Position numbers and translations under genes: made by a program. Below the pieces are notes generated by a model that saw only the letters and a list, made by a program, of their open reading frames with translations, was not told the DNA's origin and did not search any database. From Actinomycetota bacterium (lineage in GTDB: Bacteria; Actinomycetota; Actinomycetes; S36-B12), in contig JAQCBM010000166.1 of NCBI GenBank assembly GCA_027729865.1, positions 1-5,117 on the forward strand: DNA of 5,117 nucleotides, given 5' to 3'. Of the stretch, positions 1 through 5,117 are shown piece after piece. Every line of letters starts with the position of its first letter. The stretch's first letter is position 1.

Positions 1-26
1 AGTCGTTGAGGAGAACTAGGTCGCCG

Positions 27-1523
27 TTAGCGACGACGCTTCTCCCGCACCCGCATCATCAATCGAAGCGGCGTTCCGGTGAAGCCGAACTCCTCGCGCA
101 ATCGCCGTTCGATGAATCGCCGATAGCCAGCTTCGAGGAAACCTGTCGTGAAGAGTGCGAAGGACGGCGGACCTACACCCACCTGGGTGGCAAACAGAAT
201 TCGTGGCTGCTTACCACCGCGCACCGGATGCGGATGCGCTCCAGCGAGTTCGGCCAAGAACTTGTTGAGTCGACCGGTGGAGATGCGCGTCTCCCAGCCC
301 TCAAGTGCCTGTTCCAACGCGACAGTGAGCTTGTCCATGTGACGCCCGGTGAGCGCTGAGACGTTCACCCGAGGCGCCCAGGCGACCATGTTCAGGTCAC
401 GGTCTATCTCCCGATCGAGGTACCGGCGCCGATCCTCATCAACCAAGTCCCACTTGTTGAACGCCAGGACTAATGCACGACCAGCGTCGACCACCATCGA
501 CAGGATGCGCACGTCTTGTTCGCTCACGGGTTCGGAGGAGTCGATTAACACCATCGCCACTTCCGAGCGCTCGAGAGCACCTTGTGTGCGCAAGGTGGCG
601 TAGTACTCGTGACCGCTGGATTGCTTGGCTTTACGGCGCACTCCAGCGGTGTCGACGAACCACCACCAGGTGCCCTTGATGTCCACGAGTTCATCGACGG
701 GATCGACTGTTGTCCCGGCGACGTCGTCTACTACCACTCGCTCGCTACCCGCGAGTTTGTTCAAGAGCGACGACTTACCGACGTTCGGTCGCCCCAGTAG
801 AGCAACTCGGCGGGGGCCCCCCTCGCGACCCAATCCCTTGCCCTTCTCGGGGAGCATCTTCACGATTTCGTCGAGCAAATCCCCCGCCCTGCGCCCGTGC
901 AGAGCCGATGTGGGGAACGGCTCTCCCAATCCGAGGGACCACAGGGCGGCCGCAGCCATTTCGGTCTCTGAATCATCGGACTTGTTCGCCACGACCATCA
1001 CGGGCACGTCCGCGCGCTGCAAGACCTTGGCCACTTCCTCATCGGCGTCGGTCGCTCCGACCGTCGCGTCGATGACGAACAAGACAGCATCGGCTTCGGT
1101 GAGTGCTCGCTTGGCCTGCCCGGCGATCTGCGCGCCGAGGCCGCGGGCCTTGGTGTCCCAACCACCGGTGTCCATCACGAGGAAGTGCTTGCCATTCCAT
1201 TCGGCGTCGTAGGACACCCGATCGCGCGTGACGCCCGGGACGTCCTCCACTACCGCTTCGCGCCTGCCGAGAATCCTGTTGACCAGTGTCGACTTGCCTA
1301 CGTTCGGGCGACCGATGATGGCAAGGGTGGGTAGCTGCGCGGACCCGGCGGCGCGCTCCATAGCCGACAACTCGGCCTCGAGATCTCCGAACTCCGCGCG
1401 GGCTGCTGCTTCAGCCTGCTGGGTTAGCGCGTCGTCGCTGACATCGCCATCGAGAGCGCCAGCGATGGCGTCGTCGACGTCCCAGGTCTCGATCTCATCC
1501 CCCGTGGGGAATTCCTCACTCAC
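27..1523 (-). CDS. der: Ribosome biogenesis GTPase Der (EngA)
   Basis: Essential tandem GTPase that assists maturation of the 50S subunit. The product is 498 aa, longer than the roughly 440-490 common in other bacteria because of an N-terminal extension of about 65 residues. G domain 1: P-loop GRPNVGKST (71-79), switch PGVTRD (96-101), DTGG (118-121), NKSD (180-183), SAL (206-208). G domain 2: GRPNVGKSS (244-252), AGTTVDPVD (269-277), DTAG (291-294), NKWD (356-359), SAL (389-391). A KH-like RNA-facing domain fills about 410-498 and ends in the basic tail RVREKRRR. All GTP-binding motifs are intact. The extension holds 18 acidic and 2 basic residues in its first 60, a trait known from actinobacterial Der proteins. 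The GTG start lies 8 bases inside the preceding gene, with GAGGTG (1533-1528) just upstream. The stop is TAA, the only non-TGA stop of the six genes. Confidence 0.97.
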   Translation of the reverse strand: MSEEFPTGDEIETWDVDDAIAGALDGDVSDDALTQQAEAAARAEFGDLEAELSAMERAAGSAQLPTLAIIGRPNVGKSTLVNRILGRREAVVEDVPGVTRDRVSYDAEWNGKHFLVMDTGGWDTKARGLGAQIAGQAKRALTEADAVLFVIDATVGATDADEEVAKVLQRADVPVMVVANKSDDSETEMAAAALWSLGLGEPFPTSALHGRRAGDLLDEIVKMLPEKGKGLGREGGPRRVALLGRPNVGKSSLLNKLAGSERVVVDDVAGTTVDPVDELVDIKGTWWWFVDTAGVRRKAKQSSGHEYYATLRTQGALERSEVAMVLIDSSEPVSEQDVRILSMVVDAGRALVLAFNKWDLVDEDRRRYLDREIDRDLNMVAWAPRVNVSALTGRHMDKLTVALEQALEGWETRISTGRLNKFLAELAGAHPHPVRGGKQPRILFATQVGVGPPSFALFTTGFLEAGYRRFIERRLREEFGFTGTPLRLMMRVREKRRR

Positions 1524-2088
1524 TGCTCACCTCGTCGACGAGTCGTTGCCGGGCCCATTCCCCCGCGGCCCGCGTAACACCGATGGCTGGGCGCGCTCCT
1601 ACGAACCGTTCGGGCAGATCGTGGGGCACGCCCATGGTCACAGTGATCTCGGACTTGCGAGCGGGTGGGTCCGTGGGTCGCTTGGTTGCCGGGGCCTGAA
1701 CGCGGGCTGTTATGACAGGCGCCCCCGATCGTGCGAGGACGTAGCCGATATCCGTAACACCGATCGCCACGACAGCTTCGCCGCGCTCAAGAAGTTCCAC
1801 GACGTTGCTCACCACGGGAATCCCCGGACGCCCTTCCGGCATTGCGAGGTCGCCGGTGACAGACATCAACGGGCCTGGAAGACCCGCCGGGCCTGCTGCC
1901 CAGACGTGAAGTGGCCGGGAGAGACCGGATTTGAGGACGCTGGGAGCGGCGATGTTGTTCCAATCACACAGCACCAGGACACTGCCGTGCCGCGGCAAAT
2001 TTTCACCGCCGTGAACGTTGATTCGATAGGTGGATCGAATCAGCGGACCCACGAGGTTGCGTGCATGCGCAGCGCGTGAGCCGCTCAC
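1516..2088 (-). CDS. Degenerate PlsC-like acyltransferase homologue (probable pseudoenzyme)
   Basis: Recognised as a remnant of the lysophospholipid acyltransferase (PlsC/LPLAT) family by position between cmk and der, where many Actinobacteria have a PlsC-like gene, and by layout: an N-terminal segment with a YRINVHGGENLPRHGSVLVL stretch (21-40), a middle block LHVWAAGPAGLPGPLMSVTGD (60-80), and a later SGAPVITARV (121-130) resembling the family's GxPVxPV strand. The 190-aa protein is short for the family. Where NHxSxxD is expected it reads CDWNNIAAPS (41-50), with Trp replacing His and Ala replacing Asp. Where FPEGTRS and the following loop should be, about 15 residues appear missing (VVAIG joins VTDIGYVLA near 106-119). 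Acyl transfer to lysophosphatidate is therefore unlikely; a structural or regulatory role is a guess. The frame is open throughout with coupled overlaps at both ends, so it appears maintained rather than decayed. No signal peptide or clear membrane helix is visible. The GTG start shares GTGA with the cmk stop. Confidence 0.75.
   Translation of the reverse strand: MSGSRAAHARNLVGPLIRSTYRINVHGGENLPRHGSVLVLCDWNNIAAPSVLKSGLSRPLHVWAAGPAGLPGPLMSVTGDLAMPEGRPGIPVVSNVVELLERGEAVVAIGVTDIGYVLARSGAPVITARVQAPATKRPTDPPARKSEITVTMGVPHDLPERFVGARPAIGVTRAAGEWARQRLVDEVSSE
1528..1533 (-). promoter_or_regulatory. Ribosome binding site of der
   Basis: The minus strand reads GAGGTG here, four bases before the GTG at 1523 and inside the last codons of the upstream acyltransferase-like gene. 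It supports the GTG start and translational coupling. Confidence 0.5.
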
Positions 2089-2774
2089 CGTCTCGATACC
2101 TGACCGGCGAGATCCACGACAGCATCGACGACTTCCTCGAACGTCAGGAGCGTGGTGTCAACCTCGATCGCACCATCGGCCCGGGTGAGTGGGGAGACGG
2201 AGCGAGTGGAGTCTTTCGCATCGCGCGTCAACAAGGCTGATTCGGTGGCCGCGAGCGAGGCATCATGACCGTCAAGTTGTTCGGCAGCTCGGCGCTGGGC
2301 TCGCACGCTCGGATCGGCCGTTAGGAAGACCTTCAGGTGAGCATCGGGTAACACGACCGATCCGATGTCTCGCCCTTCCACAACGATGCCTGCTTGACTT
2401 TCGGCCACATACCTACGCTGAAGTTCAACCAGATGCTCGCGAATAGCCGGCACAGCGCTGACCGCACTCACGGCATTGGTGACAGCAGCACCACGAATGG
2501 GTTCGGCCACGTCAACGCCGTCAACTTCGATAGTGGGATTGTTGGAATCGGTGCCACTGACCAGCTGAGGTGGCTTGTTCGAAGTGAGAATGCCGGCTAC
2601 TGCGGCGCCATCGTCGGGATCGATGCCCGTCTGCAAGATCGCCCAAGTCATAGCCCGGTACATGGCGCCGGTATCCAGATAGTTCAGACCCAGACGGCTA
2701 GCGACGGCCCGACTCACACTCGACTTCCCCGAACCGGCTGGGCCATCGATCGCGATGACGAGTCCGGGGGTCAC
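2085..2774 (-). CDS. cmk: Cytidylate kinase (CMP/dCMP kinase)
   Basis: Phosphorylates CMP and dCMP with ATP, feeding CTP and dCTP pools in the cytoplasm. The product is 229 aa from the GTG at 2774, usual for bacterial Cmk. A Walker A P-loop, GPAGSGKSS, lies at residues 11-19, followed by the family block NYLDTGAMYRA (about 31-41), the extended CMP-binding insert, EGRDIGSVVLPDA (about 133-145) and the RDAKDSTRSVSPLTRADGAIEVDT block (about 184-207) near the C-terminus. The start is uncertain: a TTG at 2783 is in frame three codons earlier, and neither has a recognisable Shine-Dalgarno. The gene sits 30 bases after the tyrA stop in the same reading frame, so tyrA ribosomes may reinitiate here. 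Its TGA stop overlaps the GTG of the next gene (GTGA). A cmk gene beside der is common in Actinobacteria, including mycobacteria. Confidence 0.95.
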   Translation of the reverse strand: MTPGLVIAIDGPAGSGKSSVSRAVASRLGLNYLDTGAMYRAMTWAILQTGIDPDDGAAVAGILTSNKPPQLVSGTDSNNPTIEVDGVDVAEPIRGAAVTNAVSAVSAVPAIREHLVELQRRYVAESQAGIVVEGRDIGSVVLPDAHLKVFLTADPSVRAQRRAAEQLDGHDASLAATESALLTRDAKDSTRSVSPLTRADGAIEVDTTLLTFEEVVDAVVDLAGQVSRR

Positions 2775-2804
2775 GGTCGGCAAGCGTACGCGTTCGGGCT
2801 TTCG

Positions 2805-3926
2805 TCAGGCTCGGACGTCGAAGCCGGCCTGCTCGAGACCTTCAATGAGCGCGGCCTGCGAGTCCGCGCGCACAAAAAGGTCCACCAGCCCGCTTGGGCG
2901 TCCCAGCACGTGTTCGATCCGCACGTCCTCGAGGTTGATGTCCAGATCACCGGCAGCAACAAACAAGCGTGCGAGCTCCCCCGGCTTGTCTTCCACCATG
3001 ACCGGGACGACCGCGTACCGCATTCCGATCGTGCCGTGCTTACCGGGAAGCCGCGACTGCCCTTCGCGCCCTTGCTCGAGGATCGCGGCCACGGGCGCCA
3101 GATCCAGCTCTGTGCCCGCTGCCGAGGTGCCCGCCGCCAGGGTGTCGGCTGCCACCTGCAGTCGACCGATTACCTGTTGCAGCACGCCAGATACCGGACC
3201 TGCATTCGCACGCAGGATCTGAACCCACAGATCGGCGTTGGACGCCGCGATGCGCGTTGTGTCCGCCATGCCCTGGCCAGCGATAGCCAGCCGCTCAGCC
3301 GGCTCATCAACGAGCACCGACGCCAGGGTCGACGCGAGCATTTGGGGTGCGTGCGAGACGAGGGCAACGGCAGCATCGTGTTCGGCTGCATCCATCTCCG
3401 TGACCGTCGCCCCGCACGTGTCGACTAGTCGACGAACCCGAGCTACGTGATCTTCTCCCTCGTGCCCCGACGGCGTGATGATCCAGAGTCGATCATCAAG
3501 GAGGTCTGCACGTGCAGCGGCCGGTCCGGACACTTCTCGTCCTGCCATCGGGTGACCGCCCACAAGACGATGGGGGTCGGCGCCCAGCACGATCGCCTGG
3601 TCAAGGATGTGTCCCTTGACCGACGTGGTGTCGGTGATGGTGGCGTCAGTGAATCGTTGACTCGTTTCCGCAAGTATCTGCGCTGCTGCATCCGGTGGCA
3701 CAGCCACGACCACCAGAGCGGGCTGCTGGTCGGCTAACGCGGACCCAGCACCGCGGTAGACCGCTTCCTGCAGGGCGCTGACGTTCGTGTCATCGAGAAC
3801 CACCTCAACGCCGGCGCGACGAAGCGACAAAGCGACAGACGTACCGATCAAACCGGTACCGACGATCAGGACCGGACCGTCGACCGCTTGCCTACGCTGC
3901 CCATCCACGGAATGTTGCTCGTTCAC
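2805..3926 (-). CDS. tyrA: Prephenate dehydrogenase with C-terminal ACT domain
   Basis: Oxidatively decarboxylates prephenate to 4-hydroxyphenylpyruvate, normally with NAD+, on the tyrosine branch. The product is 373 aa. An N-terminal Rossmann fold starts at about residue 18, with the dinucleotide motif VGTGLIGTS at 22-30 and Asp45 at the end of the second strand, which favours NAD+ over NADP+ (inference). Family blocks follow: DTTSVKGH (99-106), GGHPMAGREVSGP (123-135) with the conserved His125, SHAPQ with His192, and ADTTRIAASNADLW (221-234) with Arg225, expected to bind the substrate carboxylate. Residues about 302-373 form an ACT domain (VEDKPGELARLF at 311-322), which in related enzymes binds an aromatic amino acid for feedback control. 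The GTG start overlaps the aroH stop as GTGA, with a weak AGGA nine bases upstream; a second GTG at 3908 is possible. The substrate could include arogenate, which sequence reading cannot exclude. Confidence 0.95.
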   Translation of the reverse strand: MNEQHSVDGQRRQAVDGPVLIVGTGLIGTSVALSLRRAGVEVVLDDTNVSALQEAVYRGAGSALADQQPALVVVAVPPDAAAQILAETSQRFTDATITDTTSVKGHILDQAIVLGADPHRLVGGHPMAGREVSGPAAARADLLDDRLWIITPSGHEGEDHVARVRRLVDTCGATVTEMDAAEHDAAVALVSHAPQMLASTLASVLVDEPAERLAIAGQGMADTTRIAASNADLWVQILRANAGPVSGVLQQVIGRLQVAADTLAAGTSAAGTELDLAPVAAILEQGREGQSRLPGKHGTIGMRYAVVPVMVEDKPGELARLFVAAGDLDINLEDVRIEHVLGRPSGLVDLFVRADSQAALIEGLEQAGFDVRA

Positions 3927-4309
3927 GGAATCAGGTCCTGGCGCAGCACTTCAGCGCCGCGCAGGTAGACGTGCTGGATCTGTGAGCGCGGGATCGCACT
4001 TTCCACGTGCGCCAGGATCCGCACAACGCGTTCCAATGCGCCGTCTACGTCCATCTCTTGCGCACACATCAGCGGGGTGTCCGTGAGCCCGAAGGCGCGG
4101 GCCCCGGCAGCGGGAAACGCGCTGGTGAGATCCGGCGTGCAGGTCAAGATGACACTCACCACATCTTCTTGTTGAACACCGTTGCGCGTCAGCATCTCCC
4201 CCAGCAATTCGGCAACGGCCTCGGCCATCTCACGGGGATCGTCGTGCTGCAGACAGGTGGCACCGCGGATCCCTCGCATGCCTGTTGTGCTCATGCCCGT
4301 CGAACTCAT
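3923..4309 (-). CDS. aroH: Chorismate mutase, AroH type
   Basis: Rearranges chorismate to prephenate, the branch point to phenylalanine and tyrosine; a soluble enzyme, and the AroH family forms trimers with active sites between subunits. The product is 128 aa, against 127 for Bacillus subtilis AroH, from which residue roles are taken. Every active-site residue has a counterpart: Arg15 in RGIRGAT (B. subtilis Arg7), Phe65 and Arg71 in the TPDLTSAFPA region, Cys82 and Glu85 in MCAQEMDV (Cys75, Glu78), Arg97 (Arg90) and Tyr115 in HVYL (Tyr108). The start is set by a GGGAGGG six bases upstream; a longer reading from 4390 would run into rluB and adds no family-like sequence. The N-terminus is an imperfect pentapeptide duplication (MSSTG MSTTG) before the conserved MRGIRG. 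Its TGA stop overlaps the GTG of tyrA, which performs the next step, so the pair is probably translationally coupled. Confidence 0.95.
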   Translation of the reverse strand: MSSTGMSTTGMRGIRGATCLQHDDPREMAEAVAELLGEMLTRNGVQQEDVVSVILTCTPDLTSAFPAAGARAFGLTDTPLMCAQEMDVDGALERVVRILAHVESAIPRSQIQHVYLRGAEVLRQDLIP

Positions 4310-4315
4310 CGCGAT

Positions 4316-4322
4316 CCCTCCC
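4316..4322 (-). promoter_or_regulatory. Strong ribosome binding site of aroH
   Basis: The minus strand reads GGGAGGG, six bases before the ATG at 4309. It is the best Shine-Dalgarno in the window and fixes the aroH start among several in-frame ATGs (4390, 4330, 4309, 4294, 4279). Confidence 0.75.
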
Positions 4323-4326
4323 TGGA

Positions 4327-4346
4327 GCATCGAAGCGTAGCGATGC
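4327..4346 (-). other. Small intergenic stem-loop between rluB and aroH
   Basis: Perfect inverted repeat of six bases (GCATCG / CGATGC) around an eight-base loop, in the 40-base gap between the rluB stop and the aroH start. It ends four bases before the aroH Shine-Dalgarno. It overlaps a second palindrome, GATGCGCATC at 4342-4351, that covers part of the rluB stop codon, so the two foldings exclude each other. No T-run follows, so it is not a standard intrinsic terminator. A role in mRNA processing or in setting aroH translation is possible but only inferred. A six-base stem can also arise by chance. Confidence 0.35.
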
Positions 4347-4349
4347 GCA

Positions 4350-5096
4350 TCACAGGCCGACCGCCGTGTAGAGGGCGCGCAGATCGGCACCTTCGAGTTC
4401 GATCACCTGGCCCGGGCGCATTCGACCGAGGTGAAGCGGCCCAATGCGAGTCCGCACCAGATCGATCACCGGATAACCAACCGCATCAAGCATGCGTCGA
4501 ACGATCCGGTTGCGCCCCGAATGCAGCACGATCTCGACCAGGCTTCGATCGGTCAGCCGCTGGATGACGCGGGCGTTATCGCAAGCGATGGGTCCGTCGT
4601 CGAGGTCGATTCCGTCCTTCAGAGCCCTCAGAGCCTGCTTACTGATCGGCCCGCGCACCGTGGCCCGGTAAGTCTTCGCAACTTCATGTGATGGATGTCC
4701 CAGGCGATTGGCCAATTCGCCATCGTTGGTTAGCAGCAGCAGGCCTTCGGTGTCGGCATCCAATCGGCCCACATGGAACAGTCGCTCGGGGCGATCGGCT
4801 ATGAGATCTCCCACGCATTCGCGTCCGCGATCATCCGACATAGACGTGATCACTCCGCGGGGCTTATTCATCATGAGGACCACGAGCCCGGGCTCCGTGG
4901 GCACGCGCTCACCATCCACATGGATGACCGCTGTCGCTGGGTCCACGCGCGATCCAAGTTCGGTGACGATTCGCCCATCAACGCTCACGCGTCCGTCGAG
5001 TATCAATTGCTCAGCGGCACGCCGACTAGCGATGCCGGCCTGCGCGAGCACCTTCTGCAGGCGAATGCCTTCAGTCTCCGAGGGCTGGTCGCTCAT
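4350..5096 (-). CDS. rluB: RluB-family 23S rRNA pseudouridine synthase
   Basis: Predicted to isomerise a uridine in 23S rRNA to pseudouridine (family function; RluB/RsuA clade) in the cytoplasm during large-subunit maturation. The product is 248 aa from the ATG at 5096. An N-terminal S4 RNA-binding domain covers about residues 12-45 (RLQKVLAQAGIASRRAAEQL). The catalytic domain follows, with MNKPRGV near 76-82, the signature GRLDADTEGLLLLTNDG with catalytic Asp at about 113, and HSGRNRIVRRML near 192-203, all typical of the RsuA/RluB group. A GTG at 5111 would add five residues. I prefer the ATG because an AGGTGG (5113-5108) lies 11 bases upstream of it, whereas the GTG falls inside that sequence. 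The stop is TGA. In many Actinobacteria this gene follows scpB, whose end would lie just outside the window. RluB rather than RsuA or RluE is inferred from context and length. Confidence 0.93.
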   Translation of the reverse strand: MSDQPSETEGIRLQKVLAQAGIASRRAAEQLILDGRVSVDGRIVTELGSRVDPATAVIHVDGERVPTEPGLVVLMMNKPRGVITSMSDDRGRECVGDLIADRPERLFHVGRLDADTEGLLLLTNDGELANRLGHPSHEVAKTYRATVRGPISKQALRALKDGIDLDDGPIACDNARVIQRLTDRSLVEIVLHSGRNRIVRRMLDAVGYPVIDLVRTRIGPLHLGRMRPGQVIELEGADLRALYTAVGL

Positions 5097-5107
5097 CGAT
5101 TGATCAT

Positions 5108-5113
5108 CCACCT
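5108..5113 (-). promoter_or_regulatory. Ribosome binding site of rluB
   Basis: The minus strand reads AGGTGG here, 11 bases before the ATG at 5096. It decides the start over the in-frame GTG at 5111, which overlaps it. The spacing is slightly long, so the call is moderate. Confidence 0.5.
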
Positions 5114-5117
5114 ACGG

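Noticed and set aside
20..34. Possible terminator at the der stop (5-base stem GTCGC/GCGAC, 5-base loop)
   Set aside because: The stem is short, contains the stop codon itself in its loop, and is not followed by a T-run on the minus strand; the window ends too soon to see the true 3' end.
1228..2079. Open frame of 283 codons on the plus strand opposite der and the acyltransferase-like gene
   Set aside because: Antisense shadow with low-complexity Ser/Arg/Ala composition and no recognisable domain.
1516..2088. Frameshift or assembly error as the cause of the missing acyltransferase motifs
   Set aside because: Blocks before, between and after the missing motifs are all in one frame, and both gene ends make normal overlaps with neighbours, so at least two compensating errors would be needed.
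2394..3428. Long open frame of 344 codons on the plus strand opposite tyrA and cmk
   Set aside because: It lies wholly antisense to two well-recognised genes, and its translation has no family motifs and is rich in His, Arg and Gln, as expected of a shadow frame in high-G+C DNA.
4310..4390. Upstream extension of aroH to the ATG at 4390
   Set aside because: The extra 27 residues overlap the end of rluB and resemble no part of the AroH family, while the ATG at 4309 has a strong ribosome binding site and gives the usual family length.
5112..5117. End of an upstream gene, expected to be scpB
   Set aside because: Only six bases remain, including a possible TAG at 5115-5113; nothing can be identified from them.

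Overview
This window reads as a stretch of actinobacterial (Actinomycetota) chromosome. All six genes lie on the minus strand and are packed head to tail. From upstream (high coordinates) to downstream they are: an RluB-family 23S rRNA pseudouridine synthase, an AroH-type chorismate mutase, an NAD-dependent prephenate dehydrogenase with a C-terminal ACT domain, a cytidylate kinase, a degenerate member of the PlsC-like lysophospholipid acyltransferase family, and the double GTPase Der. The actinobacterial assignment is an inference. It rests on this gene order, which is known in many Actinobacteria downstream of scpA/scpB, on the fairly high G+C (by eye about 60%), on frequent GTG starts, and on the long acidic N-terminal extension of Der. 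The G+C looks lower than in Streptomyces. I cannot name a genus.

Layout, in transcription order. rluB occupies 5096-4350 and begins a few bases inside the window edge, so the upstream gene (expected to be scpB) is not visible. A 40-base gap with a small stem-loop and a strong Shine-Dalgarno leads to aroH (4309-3923). aroH overlaps tyrA (3926-2805) by a GTGA. A short gap without a clear ribosome binding site leads to cmk (about 2774-2085), which is in the same frame as tyrA. cmk overlaps the acyltransferase-like gene (2088-1516) by another GTGA, and that gene overlaps der (1523-27) by 8 bases. The last 26 bases (26-1) follow the der stop and show no convincing terminator. No promoter, RNA gene, mobile element, CRISPR array or sizeable repeat was seen, and there is no gene-free stretch longer than about 40 bases.

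The genes are mostly housekeeping. rluB and der act on ribosome maturation, cmk supplies CDP/dCDP, and aroH plus tyrA carry out successive steps from chorismate towards tyrosine, with the ACT domain a likely feedback sensor. The tight overlaps suggest one transcript with translational coupling.

The most unusual item is the acyltransferase-like protein. It keeps the family's overall layout but lacks both catalytic signatures (the NHx4D and EGTR blocks), so it looks like a pseudoenzyme held in frame inside an essential operon. Beyond that I see no evidence of a new multi-gene system.
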